DNA of 64,000 bases, from the NCBI RefSeq assembly GCF_013415885.1, contig NZ_CP058910.1:248001-312000 (forward strand), in the 5' to 3' direction. The notes beneath the pieces were generated by a model that was given only the letters and a program-made list of their open reading frames with translations, ran no database searches and was not told where the DNA came from. The DNA comes from Halosimplex rubrum. GTDB taxonomy: Archaea; Halobacteriota; Halobacteria; Halobacteriales; Haloarculaceae. Of the stretch, positions 33,456 through 42,825 are shown piece by piece. How positions within the stretch are numbered: the first letter of the stretch is position 1; each line of letters begins with the position of its first letter. Position numbers and translations under genes: made by a program.

Positions 33456-35924
33456 CTACTCCGGTCGATCCGATTCGAGGAAGCAGGCGACACCGCGGTC
33501 GGGACCGTCCTCGGTGACTGACACGGTCTCCGGGGACCGGGCCTGACAGACCGTCTCGAACTCGGTTCTGAACAGCTCGTCAGCGGCATCGGTCCGCCCC
33601 TCGGCGATGTGTTCGAGGCCCGTCGACAGCACCCGTTCGGCGTCGGGGTCGCTCAGTTGCTCCGGGATACCGAAGTGGTCCCGCATCGCCGCCGGAAGGG
33701 ACTCGGCCGACCCGTCGGCAGTCGGTTCGCCGTTCGCATCCTCGAGAGCCTGCGCTTCGGCCTCCGTGCGGTCGAACCCCTCCCGCTCGACAGCGACTTT
33801 GAGGTCCATCACCGCGTTCCACGCCGATTGCTCGAAGTCGTACTCGGCCGGGGGGATCACCTCCGAGCACCTGGTGTGATACCGACACCCGCGAGGTGGG
33901 TCGGTAGGATCGGGAACGTCGATACGGCGCATCGGTCCGTCGCCGGCCTCGACCGACTCCCGGGACCCGAGATCCAGTTCCGGCGTCGCCCACCGCAGCG
34001 CCCGCGTGTATGGATGTCTCGGGTCGCTCATGATCTGGTCGACCGTCCCGACCTCGACGATCTCGCCGAGGTACATGACGGCGATCCGGCCGTCGGTCTT
34101 GCCGGCGATGTACCGGGCGTTCGAGAGATCGTGCGAGACGAACAGGTACGACGTGTCGAACCGCTCCTGCAGCTCTATCATCAGGTCCATGATCTCCACC
34201 CGCAGGCTCACGTCGAGCGCGCTGACCGGTTCGTCGGCGAGGATGACCTCCGGGTTCATCAGGAGCGCACGGACCAGCGCGACCCGCTGTTTCTCGCCGC
34301 CGGAAAGTTGGTGGGGGTACCGCTCGACGTAGTCTTCGGGGGGCGCCATGCCGACGTATTCGAGCATCGAGAGGATGAGTTCCCGCCGCTCCCGTTCGGA
34401 TTTGTCCCGCTGCCAGCGTTTCAGCGGCGCTTCCAGCATCGAACTCACCCGTCGCATGGAGTTGAGCGAACTGCCCGGGTCCTGGTGGACGATCTGGAGC
34501 GACCGGCGGATCCGTCGATACGGCGTCTCGATCTCGCCGAGGCGCTTTTTCGCCCGCCAGACGTCCTGTCCCCTGTACTCGACGCGTCCGCCGGTCGGTT
34601 CCTGCAGCGCGACGCCGACTTTCCCGAGCGTCGTCTTCCCGCAGCCGCTCTCGCCGACCAGCACCAGCACGTCGTTCTCGTAGATGTCGACGTCGACGCC
34701 GTCGACCGCCCGGACGACCTCCGGCTCCGAGAGGATCGAATCCAGCGGCCCGTCGTCCTCGAAGTGGACCTCGACGTCCCGCATCGAAACGACCGGGTCC
34801 GTCGACGGTTCGCGTCCGGGGCCGCCGTCGTCGTCCCGTTCGACGGGCGTGCGCTCGCCCGCGCGATCCCCGGCACCGCCGCCATCGCTCGGCATGGGGA
34901 CCGCATCCGCCGCGTCCTCCCAGTGATGACAGGCGACCACGTGGTCCTCGGACACCCGGTTCCCGCCGGGGTCCTCCCGTTCACACCGCTCGTCGGCGAG
35001 CGGACACCGCGGATGATACGAACACCCCGTCGGCGGGTCGACCGGGTCCGGGCTCGACCCCGCGATCGGTTCCATCGCGTCGAGCGGCATCGACGGGTTG
35101 GGCGTCGACTTCAGCAGCGACCGGGTGTACGGATGGGACGCATCCCGCAGGAGCGTCTCCAGCGGCGCGGTCTCGACCAACTCGAAGCCGTACATGACCG
35201 CCAGCCGGTCGACGAGGCCCGCGACCAGCGGGAGGTCGTGCGTGATGAACACGATCGTGAGGTCGTACTTGTCTTTCAGCTCCTCGATCATGGAGATGAT
35301 AGAGCGCTGCATCAACAGATCCAGCGCGGCGGTCGGTTCATCCATCACGAGGACTTCGGGTTCGAGCACGAGCGACAGCGCGATGAGCGCGCGCTGTTTC
35401 ATGCCGCCGCTCAGCTCGTGCGGGTAGGCGTCGAGCACCCGGTCGGGGTCGAGATAGAGGTCCGAGAGCAGCTGGCGCGCTCGCTCCATCCCCTCCGAGA
35501 CGGGCTCGTCGTGAGCGCTCAGCGTCTCGACGAAGTGGGTTCTGATCTCCCGGACGGGGTTGAACGAACTCATCGCCCCCTGGAACACCATCGAGACCTC
35601 CTCCCAGCGGTATCGATTGCGCTCCTGTTTGCCGAATTCGAGCACGTCGACCGGCTCGCCGGAGTCGGGATAGTACGTGATGTCGCCGGTCACCACGCCC
35701 GGGTCGACGACCGCGTCGAGCAGCGAATCGGCGAACATCGACTTCCCGCTCCCGGACTCGCCGACGACACCGAGTATCTCGTTTCGCCCGATCTCGAGGG
35801 TCACGTCGTCGAGAACGCGCGAGACGCCCCGGTCCATATTGAACCGGACCGTCAGGTCGCTGACCGCCAGGATCGGGTCGGACACCGACAGCGGGTCGTC
35901 GGGGTCCGTCTGGGAGACCGTCAT
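33456..35924 (-). CDS. Fused double ATPase of an Opp/Dpp-type ABC importer
   Basis: The 822-residue protein joins two complete ABC ATPases that are separate (DppD and DppF type) in most operons. The first has Walker A GESGSGKS (55-62), signature LSGGMKQR (171-178) and Walker B VLVMDEP. The second has Walker A GESGCGKT (about 430), signature LSGGEKQR and Walker B VILADEP. The first half ends with the OppD/F Cys motif (GCSYHPRCPLADERCE). In the second half this motif is reduced to YHTRCSEV, and a 120-residue acidic extension follows. The gene lies 339 bp downstream of the permease gene on the same strand. The substrate could be oligopeptides or oligosaccharides. Confidence 0.92.
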   Translation of the reverse strand: MTVSQTDPDDPLSVSDPILAVSDLTVRFNMDRGVSRVLDDVTLEIGRNEILGVVGESGSGKSMFADSLLDAVVDPGVVTGDITYYPDSGEPVDVLEFGKQERNRYRWEEVSMVFQGAMSSFNPVREIRTHFVETLSAHDEPVSEGMERARQLLSDLYLDPDRVLDAYPHELSGGMKQRALIALSLVLEPEVLVMDEPTAALDLLMQRSIISMIEELKDKYDLTIVFITHDLPLVAGLVDRLAVMYGFELVETAPLETLLRDASHPYTRSLLKSTPNPSMPLDAMEPIAGSSPDPVDPPTGCSYHPRCPLADERCEREDPGGNRVSEDHVVACHHWEDAADAVPMPSDGGGAGDRAGERTPVERDDDGGPGREPSTDPVVSMRDVEVHFEDDGPLDSILSEPEVVRAVDGVDVDIYENDVLVLVGESGCGKTTLGKVGVALQEPTGGRVEYRGQDVWRAKKRLGEIETPYRRIRRSLQIVHQDPGSSLNSMRRVSSMLEAPLKRWQRDKSERERRELILSMLEYVGMAPPEDYVERYPHQLSGGEKQRVALVRALLMNPEVILADEPVSALDVSLRVEIMDLMIELQERFDTSYLFVSHDLSNARYIAGKTDGRIAVMYLGEIVEVGTVDQIMSDPRHPYTRALRWATPELDLGSRESVEAGDGPMRRIDVPDPTDPPRGCRYHTRCSEVIPPAEYDFEQSAWNAVMDLKVAVEREGFDRTEAEAQALEDANGEPTADGSAESLPAAMRDHFGIPEQLSDPDAERVLSTGLEHIAEGRTDAADELFRTEFETVCQARSPETVSVTEDGPDRGVACFLESDRPE

Positions 35925-36263
35925 GGCGACCCCCGGTAGGCGTCGCCACCGGCGGTCGGCGTTGGTTGGGCCGGTTCACCGGCGGCCGGCCGTCGACCGC
36001 GCCTCCGCGGATCGATCCGCCGACCCGACGGAACGACCGCGCGTGTCCGGACCGGGCGTCCGCTTCCCGGCCCGAGACGCCGTCCCGGGAGCCGGTCGCG
36101 GCTCGACCGCACTGGACGCAGATGACACTTGGCCGTCGTACACTGTCGGCGCTCGTTCATTCGTAACGTGCGGGTGGTAACCTGGACGCGATTTAACGGT
36201 TTCGGGAGCCCGTGACCGTCGCCCCGCCGCGACAGGCGGACCGCACCGGGGCGGTAGTCCCAG
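35925..36263. other. Gap inside the transporter cluster
   Basis: This 339-bp GC-rich stretch separates the permease and ATPase genes. I see no convincing frame, repeat or strong TATA box; it is an unusual interruption of an otherwise compact ABC operon. Confidence 0.5.
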
Positions 36264-37361
36264 TCAGAACCACGAGGACGCGGACGTGTCCGTCTCGTCG
36301 ACCTCCTCGGCCGAGACCTCCTCGGCCGTCTCGGCGTGGCTCGCCCTGACGCGGGGGTTGAACACGCGGTCCAGCGACTGCGAGAGGAGGATCATCCCCA
36401 TCGAGAGCCCGGTGACGGACACGATGGGCACGATCAGCCAGTGGACGGCCTCCATCCGGTAGTGGGCGCCGTACTGGTAGGCGAGGTTCATCGTGACCCC
36501 CCAGTTGGGGTCCGAGAACGGGAGGACGCCGATGAAGTACAGGCCGACCGCACCGAAGATCACGTTCCGGCTCGCGTGGACGAGGTTGACCGAGATGTAC
36601 GTCATGAGGTGGGGCAGGACGTCCTTCGTGATGATGGCGCTCGTGGGGATCCCCATCGCCCGCGAGGCTTCGGCGTAGGACTCCTCGCGGATCGTGAGCA
36701 CCTGCGACCGGATCGAACGGGCGAGACCGGCCCAGGAGGCGACCGAGAGGAGGAGCCCGATCAGCCACGGGCTCTTCGGGGAGAAGATGGCCGCGAGCAC
36801 GATCACCAGCGGGAGGCCCGGGAGGTTGATGAACACGTCGGTGACCGTGCTCAGCAACGTGTCGACCAGCCCGCCCTTGTACCCCGCGACGGTGCCGAAG
36901 AGCGTGCCCACCGTCACCGTGAACAGCCCGCCGGCCGTCATCATCTTCAGGATCGGCGCCGTCGAGTAGACGGCCAGCGAGAGGAGGTCCGACCCAGTGT
37001 TGTCGGTGCCGAGCGGATGCTCCCAGCTCTCGAACGGCCCAAGCAGCGGCTCACCGTCCATGACAGTCGTCGGTTCGACGACCACCGGACCGAGGATCCC
37101 CATGGCGAGATAGAAGAGGATCAGCGCGCATCCGATACGAGCGCGCCAGTCGTCCCACAGCACCGAGACGGGCGTGTAGACGTAGTACCGGTAGAGCGTC
37201 TCCAGTCGGTCTCGTCGCGTGTTCTCGACGGTGTGGTCCGATGTCTCGCCGAGCGCATCGAGCGGCGAAGCCGTCCGTTGTCCGCCGTCGCTCCGGGGAC
37301 TCGCAGCGCTCGTCGTTTCCGCCCGGTCCGACTCGGCCGTCGTGTCGTCAGTACGTGTCAC
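36264..37361 (-). CDS. ABC importer permease, DppC type
   Basis: The 365-residue inner-membrane permease has an N-terminal acidic cytosolic tail (about 65 residues), about six membrane segments and the EAA-type coupling loop ESYAEASRAMGIPTSAIITK. A conserved extracytoplasmic HPLGTDNTGSDLLS follows the first helix, as in DppC/OppC. Its ATG overlaps the 3' end of the DppB-type gene by 14 nt, so the two are coupled. Confidence 0.92.
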   Translation of the reverse strand: MTRTDDTTAESDRAETTSAASPRSDGGQRTASPLDALGETSDHTVENTRRDRLETLYRYYVYTPVSVLWDDWRARIGCALILFYLAMGILGPVVVEPTTVMDGEPLLGPFESWEHPLGTDNTGSDLLSLAVYSTAPILKMMTAGGLFTVTVGTLFGTVAGYKGGLVDTLLSTVTDVFINLPGLPLVIVLAAIFSPKSPWLIGLLLSVASWAGLARSIRSQVLTIREESYAEASRAMGIPTSAIITKDVLPHLMTYISVNLVHASRNVIFGAVGLYFIGVLPFSDPNWGVTMNLAYQYGAHYRMEAVHWLIVPIVSVTGLSMGMILLSQSLDRVFNPRVRASHAETAEEVSAEEVDETDTSASSWF

Positions 37362-38343
37362 TGTTAGTGCCCTCCACGCGGGGGTCGATCTTGCTGTAGG
37401 TGAGGTCGGCGACGAAAAGCGCCACCACGACCGCGATCGTGATCACCATGAAACAGCCCAGCATGACCGGATAGTCGCGGTGGTCGACGCTCTGGACCAG
37501 GATGAACCCCATCCCGTAGTAACTGAAGACCGTCTCGAGTATCACCGCACCGCTGAACATGCTCCCGAGGGAGATCATGAAGCCGGTGTACATCGGGAGC
37601 AGCGCGTTCCGAGCGACGTACTGGACGGCGATCGTCCTGTCGGAGAGGCCCCGCAGTCGAGCCACCCGCAGGTAGTCCTCGCCCAGCACACGGATGCTGT
37701 TCCCGCGCATCGAGAGCGATGCGATCCCGCCCGACAGGACCAGCGAGAACACCGGGAGCACCGCGTGGTTGATCACCCCGGAAATGTACGGCCAGGTGAA
37801 CCCCGGTGCCATCCCGTTCGGGGCGCGTCCGCTGGTGGGGAATATCTGGTACCGGTAGGAGAGGAACAACACCAGCAGGACGGCGAAGACGTAGTAGGGG
37901 ATCGACCCGGCGACCATCGCGTACGACGTGAGCCCGAGGTCCAGCCGTCCGCCCTCGTAGTACGCCATGAGCGCCCCGAGCGCGATCCCGACGAAGAAAC
38001 TCAGGAACGTCGCCCAGCTCAGCAGGAAGACCGTCCAGGGAAGCGTGTCCGCGATCATCACGCTCACTTCCTTCCCCGACCACAGCGAGGTCCCGAGGTC
38101 GCCCCGCAACACGTCCGTCACGTAGTCGATGTAGGCGATGTGGATCGGATCCTCGGGGTTGATCCCCGCGAGGTTCGTCACCTGCGCCTGAATCTGGCTC
38201 GCCTCCACCCCCTCTGTCTCCAACTGTGCGATGAGCGCGTCGACAACGTTCCCGGGCATCAGCCGGATCAAGACGAACGACAGGGTGATAACCACGTAGA
38301 TGGTTATCACCACCTGTCCGAGTCGCTTGAGCAACCATCTCAT
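37348..38343 (-). CDS. ABC importer permease, DppB type
   Basis: The 331-residue permease starts MRWLLKRLGQVVITIYVVI, with the classic first helix and VLIRLMPGNVVD of DppB/OppB. Six membrane segments and the coupling loop GEDYLRVARLRGLSDRTIAV follow. It should pair with the DppC-type subunit encoded next. The substrate-binding protein gene ends 187 nt upstream. Confidence 0.93.
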   Translation of the reverse strand: MRWLLKRLGQVVITIYVVITLSFVLIRLMPGNVVDALIAQLETEGVEASQIQAQVTNLAGINPEDPIHIAYIDYVTDVLRGDLGTSLWSGKEVSVMIADTLPWTVFLLSWATFLSFFVGIALGALMAYYEGGRLDLGLTSYAMVAGSIPYYVFAVLLVLFLSYRYQIFPTSGRAPNGMAPGFTWPYISGVINHAVLPVFSLVLSGGIASLSMRGNSIRVLGEDYLRVARLRGLSDRTIAVQYVARNALLPMYTGFMISLGSMFSGAVILETVFSYYGMGFILVQSVDHRDYPVMLGCFMVITIAVVVALFVADLTYSKIDPRVEGTNSDTY

Positions 38344-38530
38344 GTGCCGACAGTCCAGAGCAATACTATTTGAAGGTTACGCTCGACCGCCGCGAGTGCT
38401 GCCGGCCGACCACCTCCCGAGCAGTCGGGCGGCGGCCGTGTGCGATCGACTCCCGGGACGCGGGCTGCTGTGGGTTCGAGCCGTGGCCGATAGCCGAGGC
38501 TCGGGACCGGAGATCCGGCTGACGGATCCC

Positions 38531-40498
38531 CTACTGGGTCGTCGCGATGTGACCCTCTCGGAGGAGCCACCAGTTGGCACTCGGGCTGTCGCGGGGCGCC
38601 GGCTCGTCGGTCGTGATCTCGAACCCGTCGTTGTGCAGCGCGCCCATCCAGGGCCGCGAGCAGACCCAGGTGGCCATCTGATACTGGTTCCAGACCCACC
38701 CGAGCTTGGTGAGCACCTCCCGCTGTGTCGCCGTGTCCGTCGTCGACTCCATCGTCCCGATCACCTCCGAGAGGTCGACTGTCTGCAGGGAGCCGTTGTC
38801 GGGGTCGAGCACCGCTTCGCCGACGCTCGGGACCTCCACTTCCGTCGGGTAATGGAACCGTCGCTGGTCGTACCCCAGCATGGCTCCGGACTTCCAGTTC
38901 TCGAGCGAGTCGTCGATGCTGCTCGGGTCGATGTACGTGTCGAACTCGCCGTTCCTGCGCCGGTCGACGAAGGTCGGGTCGTCGACGATGTCGAGGGTCA
39001 CGTCCCACCCGAACGAGTTGAGGTCGGCCGCCATCGATCGGGCCGCGGGCACGCGCGACGGGAAGTCCGCGGTCAGCAGCACCAGTTCGGCCTGTTCCCC
39101 GTTCTCGTCGAGGACCGTCCCCCCGTCGTAGGAGTACCCCTCGGAGGCGCGGATCATCTCCTCGGCGCGGTCGAGTTTGGGCGACCCGTCGTCCGAGTGG
39201 GCGGTGAACTGGTCGGCCGGCAACCAGTCGCTCTCGATGTCGTTGAAGTGCAGGTTCGTATCGACGTGCGTCCAGGGCTCCCAGATGCCCTGGCCCTGTG
39301 CCGCCGCGGCGTTGGCGCGGTTGATGGTGAACGAGATGGCGTGGCGGATCTCCCGTTCGAAGGTCGGCCGGTTCTGGCTCTCGGGGAGGTTCGCGCCGGA
39401 GTTCATGACGAGTCGCAACAGCCGGTTGTTGTCGCGGCTGTAGTTCTGGTACCCGTCGTCCGAGGGCATCTGGTTCTGCAGGTCCTGACCGAACGGGAGC
39501 CCGGCGTCGACCATGTCGACCTGTTGTTCGAGCCACGCGAGCCGCTCGTCCTCGTGGGTGTTCCACTCGATGCGGTCGTACTCGATGTCCTCCGCGAAGC
39601 GGTGGTCCTCGTACACCGAGAGTTCGAGGTAGGTCGGTTCCACGGTCTCGAACTCGTACGGACCGTAGCCGACGAACCGCTCACCGTCGACGGTCACGTC
39701 GGTGTGTTCGCCCAGTTCGGAGAGGACCTCGCCGAACTCGTCGGTCCCGGGACCGGCGCTGTCGAGTCGGTCGCGCCACTCGTTCCAGTGCGACGGGTGG
39801 AACGGGTAGAGGTACTCGTCGAGCAGGACCTTCGCGAACCACCGGGGGTTCCACTGCTGGGTCAGGTCGAACCGGATGGTGTGGTCGTTCTCGACCTCCC
39901 AGTCGGTGAAAAACCGGTCCATGTTCGTCTCCTGGTCGTTGTGCTCGTTGATCATGCTCTGGATGTCGTATCGCAGAGCGATCGACTCGGCCGTGTAGGG
40001 GTCGCCGTTGTGCCAGGTCTGCTCGCGCAACTCGACGTACGCCGTCTGGCCGTCGATCTCGAAGTTGCGCGCATGGACCGGGTGGATCTCGCCGGTGTTC
40101 ACCGAGTACTTCACCAGCGGGTCGAACAGGATGCGCCCGAACCGAGCGCTGTTCGTGATAGCGTTCGCTGGACCGAACGCTCCGTTCATGTGGAACTGGT
40201 CCATCTGGTTCGTCCCGACTCTCACGATGGCCGTCGACTCGTCCGTCTCGGCGCTCCCGTCACCGCTAGTGTTACCGTCCTCGCTAGACCCACCGCTACT
40301 GCCGTCACCGGAGCCGCCGCCACCGCTACCCGACCCGGCGTCACCGTCGCCGTCGCCGGAAGTGCTCGCACCCGAACTGTCGTTGCTGCAGCCGGCGAGG
40401 AGCCCCGCCGCGGCCGCCCCGGCGCCCTGGAGCATCCGCCGCCGGGTCAGATAATCGTTGATCTCTGCAACTCTCGGATCGTCGGACTCGGGAGCCAC
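38531..40498 (-). CDS. ABC importer solute-binding lipoprotein (family 5)
   Basis: The 655-residue protein has a Tat-type signal (YLTRRRMLQGAGAAAAGLLAG) and lipobox Cys C37. A Ser/Gly/Asp-rich linker and then a family 5 extracellular solute-binding domain follow (YDIQSMINEH, IRFDLTQQWNPRW, ISFTINRANAAAAQG). This family binds oligopeptides, nickel or, often in archaea, oligosaccharides. It is first in the operon, with a strong TATA box at 40521-40530. Confidence 0.92.
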   Translation of the reverse strand: MAPESDDPRVAEINDYLTRRRMLQGAGAAAAGLLAGCSNDSSGASTSGDGDGDAGSGSGGGGSGDGSSGGSSEDGNTSGDGSAETDESTAIVRVGTNQMDQFHMNGAFGPANAITNSARFGRILFDPLVKYSVNTGEIHPVHARNFEIDGQTAYVELREQTWHNGDPYTAESIALRYDIQSMINEHNDQETNMDRFFTDWEVENDHTIRFDLTQQWNPRWFAKVLLDEYLYPFHPSHWNEWRDRLDSAGPGTDEFGEVLSELGEHTDVTVDGERFVGYGPYEFETVEPTYLELSVYEDHRFAEDIEYDRIEWNTHEDERLAWLEQQVDMVDAGLPFGQDLQNQMPSDDGYQNYSRDNNRLLRLVMNSGANLPESQNRPTFEREIRHAISFTINRANAAAAQGQGIWEPWTHVDTNLHFNDIESDWLPADQFTAHSDDGSPKLDRAEEMIRASEGYSYDGGTVLDENGEQAELVLLTADFPSRVPAARSMAADLNSFGWDVTLDIVDDPTFVDRRRNGEFDTYIDPSSIDDSLENWKSGAMLGYDQRRFHYPTEVEVPSVGEAVLDPDNGSLQTVDLSEVIGTMESTTDTATQREVLTKLGWVWNQYQMATWVCSRPWMGALHNDGFEITTDEPAPRDSPSANWWLLREGHIATTQ

Positions 40499-40520
40499 AG
40501 CCGGGCCTTCCCCTCGATGG

Positions 40521-40530
40521 TATATAAAAA
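40521..40530 (-). promoter_or_regulatory. TATA box of the transporter operon
   Basis: Minus-strand TTTTTATATA is centred about 28 nt upstream of ATG 40498, ideal for a leaderless transcript of the solute-binding protein gene. Confidence 0.75.
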
Positions 40531-40650
40531 TTTCTAACTAAGGAAGATATATCTGGAGGCGAACCGGTAACGATCCGACAAGCGGTTCGTCCGCACCCCG
40601 TCGGGGAGCGGCGAGTGCGACGGCGCCGGTCCCGGTGACGCCCCCGCCGA

Positions 40651-40884
40651 CTACCGTCTCGTTCGCCGGATTAGCGCGTAGCTGACGGTTCCGACCGACA
40701 GGAGACCGATACCCCAGATCGGGAGAAGCGCCGCGTAGACACCCGTTTGAAGGAGAAATCCCGACAGGACGAAGCAGAGACCGGCGATCGCGAGTTTGAG
40801 CGAGAGCGACCGCCGTATGGTCCCCGCTACTGCGGTCGTCACTTCGACGGCATGGTTCGACGATATCGCGTCTGGTGCTGCCAT
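40651..40884 (-). CDS. Small two-helix membrane protein
   Basis: The 77-residue protein starts at ATG 40884 (MAAPDAISSNHAVEV) and has two hydrophobic helices (about 30-48 and 52-70) ending in a basic IRRTRR tail. An AT-rich TATA box (minus AAATTTATTTAAG, about 40911-40923) lies about 31 nt upstream. Function unknown. It stands between the transporter operon and the paired palindromic elements. Confidence 0.6.
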   Translation of the reverse strand: MAAPDAISSNHAVEVTTAVAGTIRRSLSLKLAIAGLCFVLSGFLLQTGVYAALLPIWGIGLLSVGTVSYALIRRTRR

Positions 40885-41024
40885 CTCTCGATCGGGCGTC
40901 GAACACCACACTTAAATAAATTTTGTCGGCGGCGAATCGCTCGCTGGCCTCCGCGGCCGGTCCGCCGTCCGTCTCGGACAGCGCGGGGTCGGACACGCGC
41001 GGGGCGACCGAACGACACCCCCTG

Positions 41025-41093
41025 ATTACACTCGTACGACTGTTATGTAGTGCTATAGGGGAGTGGTGACGAGAAAGTCATGGGGGTATAAAC
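41025..41093 (+). promoter_or_regulatory. Palindrome-containing element, copy A
   Basis: ATTACA, a 10-nt spacer and TGTTATGTAGTGCTATAG lead, 47 nt further, to a TATA-like GTATAAAC. The same layout recurs 278 bp to the right (copy B). The core TGTAGTGCTATA (41046-41057) is an imperfect version of the perfect palindrome in copy B. The surrounding 624-bp gap (40885-41508) contains no supported gene. Confidence 0.5.
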
Positions 41094-41302
41094 GGCGCAA
41101 TCTCGCGACGCCCCAGACGAGTTCGCGGAGACCCGACCGCCGTCGTCGGTTCGTCGGGCGCTCGACACGGGCGCCCGGCAGGGCTGATCGGACGGTGGTC
41201 CGACCGAGTCCGAAACCCGGATCGAGCACCGTCGACCGGCCAGCAGTTCGGACGGCGATACCCCATCCGGAGCGGGGAAGCGGCTCCTCCCGGCTGCCCC
41301 GA

Positions 41303-41371
41303 ATTACAATTTTAGGAGTGTTATGTAGCGCTACAGTGGCCTGGGTAGCGCTGGTTTCCCCGGGCATAAAG
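41303..41371 (+). promoter_or_regulatory. Palindrome-containing element, copy B
   Basis: ATTACA, a 10-nt spacer and TGTTATGTAGCGCTACAG, then CATAAAG 46 nt further, align base for base with copy A at its key positions. TGTAGCGCTACA (41324-41335) is a perfect 12-bp palindrome and looks like a dimeric-regulator operator. A second GTAGCGCT half follows at about 41345. Confidence 0.5.
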
Positions 41372-41508
41372 ACGACACTCGCACAGCTGTGTAGGGGCGA
41401 CCGGCGGATAGCCGCGGCTGACGGGTGAGTGGTTCGCGGTCGAGGAGCCGGGAGACGGTCAGCGCGGTCGGTACCGTGATGGCCGGACGCGTCGGGAACG
41501 GCGTCCGG

Positions 41509-42729
41509 TCAGGCGAACGGGGTAAACCGGGTGTACTCGGTCACGTCGACGGGCGACCGCGGCGCTGCCCACGACACGCCGAGTTCCGAGGGGAGCGCCC
41601 GCTCGGCGAACGCGTCGCTCAGGAGGTCGACGACCCCGTCGGCGACGTGATTGACGGCGCCGTCGTCCGTGGTTTCCGTGTGGACCGCGTCGTCCGGGAG
41701 GGGGACGACGGGTCCCGACGACTCGAAGGAGCCGTCAACGGCGACGACGAACTCCCGGGAGTTGTCCGGCGTGCAGTACAGTTCGCTTCTCCGACCCTGC
41801 TCGTACCGAGCGGCCGTCCGGAAGACCTCCTTCCCGAGGTCGACCCCCTCGTTGTCGAACTCGAACCGGTTTCCGTCGGCCGTCCGGACCGTCGCCGTCC
41901 CGTCGTAGTGCCACTCCGCGGTCCCGTCGGTGCCGGTGATCTGTATGCTGGGGTCGCGTCGCTCGGCCGACGCGTGGGTGACGTACAGGCCGATCTCGAC
42001 GTCGCGCTCCGTCGTCGCGTGGACACACGCGATGTCGGCCGCCCGGATCGCCGGGTTCGCGCGGTATCGCTCGGCCCCGACCTCGGTCAGCGAGGCAGTC
42101 TCGTGGAGCCCGTCGCCCGCGAGGAACAGCATGTTCTGCAGGAAGTGCGCGAAGGCGTTGTTGACGGGGCCGTCCAGCACCACGTCGCCCTCGTGCAGGA
42201 GTTCGCCGGCCCAAGGGGTCCGTTTGTAGTACGCGTCGTCCCGCGGCCAGCAGCCCATGCATGCGATGGATCTCAGTTCACCCAGGCTCCCGTCGAGGAT
42301 CGTCCGCTTCAGTCGTCGGATCGACGGGGCGTGGAGGTGCTGGAACCCGATCGAACAGAAGTTACCGGTCCGGTCGGCGGTCCGGCAGAGCGCATCGAGT
42401 TCGTCGATGGTGGGAGCCGGCGGTTTCTCCAGCAGGACGTCGTACCCGTGGGTCATCCCAGCGATGCTGAGCTCCGCGTGCGCGGGGATCGAGACGGGGA
42501 GCCCGATCACGTCGACGTGGTCGTGTCCGGTGCGGAGCAACTCCTCGTAGGAGTCGTAGATCCGGAACCCCTCTGACCTGAGTTCCCTGGCGCGCTCGGC
42601 TTCGCCTTTCCCGTCGGCCACGACGACGCCCGTCAACCGAAGGCCTTCGTCCCGGAGCGATCGAACGCGCGAGATGTACTCCGCGGCGAAGTTCTGTGCG
42701 CCGACGACCGCAAAACCGGTTCGGTCCAT
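41509..42729 (-). CDS. Gfo/Idh/MocA-family oxidoreductase
   Basis: The 406-residue protein (start ATG 42729) has an N-terminal Rossmann fold (MDRTGFAVVGAQNFAAEYI), the catalytic-Lys motif in VLLEKPPAPTIDELD, the following GFQHLHAPSIRRLK segment and a C-terminal alpha/beta domain. Members oxidise sugars, inositols or amino sugars with NAD(P). It lies 96 nt beyond an inositol-monophosphatase-family gene on the same strand, so the two may be co-transcribed in a polyol or sugar pathway. The substrate is not determined by sequence. Confidence 0.88.
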   Translation of the reverse strand: MDRTGFAVVGAQNFAAEYISRVRSLRDEGLRLTGVVVADGKGEAERARELRSEGFRIYDSYEELLRTGHDHVDVIGLPVSIPAHAELSIAGMTHGYDVLLEKPPAPTIDELDALCRTADRTGNFCSIGFQHLHAPSIRRLKRTILDGSLGELRSIACMGCWPRDDAYYKRTPWAGELLHEGDVVLDGPVNNAFAHFLQNMLFLAGDGLHETASLTEVGAERYRANPAIRAADIACVHATTERDVEIGLYVTHASAERRDPSIQITGTDGTAEWHYDGTATVRTADGNRFEFDNEGVDLGKEVFRTAARYEQGRRSELYCTPDNSREFVVAVDGSFESSGPVVPLPDDAVHTETTDDGAVNHVADGVVDLLSDAFAERALPSELGVSWAAPRSPVDVTEYTRFTPFA

Positions 42730-42825
42730 TGGTTGGGTCTCGGTGGGACAATCTGCGGGTGCCGGTATCAAGATTCCGGCTGGGCGATCCGAACGGGTAG
42801 CCGGCCGGGGGACACCGTTCGCACC

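Noticed and set aside
41063-41428. 121-residue plus-strand frame between the palindromic elements
   Set aside because: The product is basic and Arg/Pro/Ser-rich, and the frame spans both repeat elements; it is unlikely to be coding.
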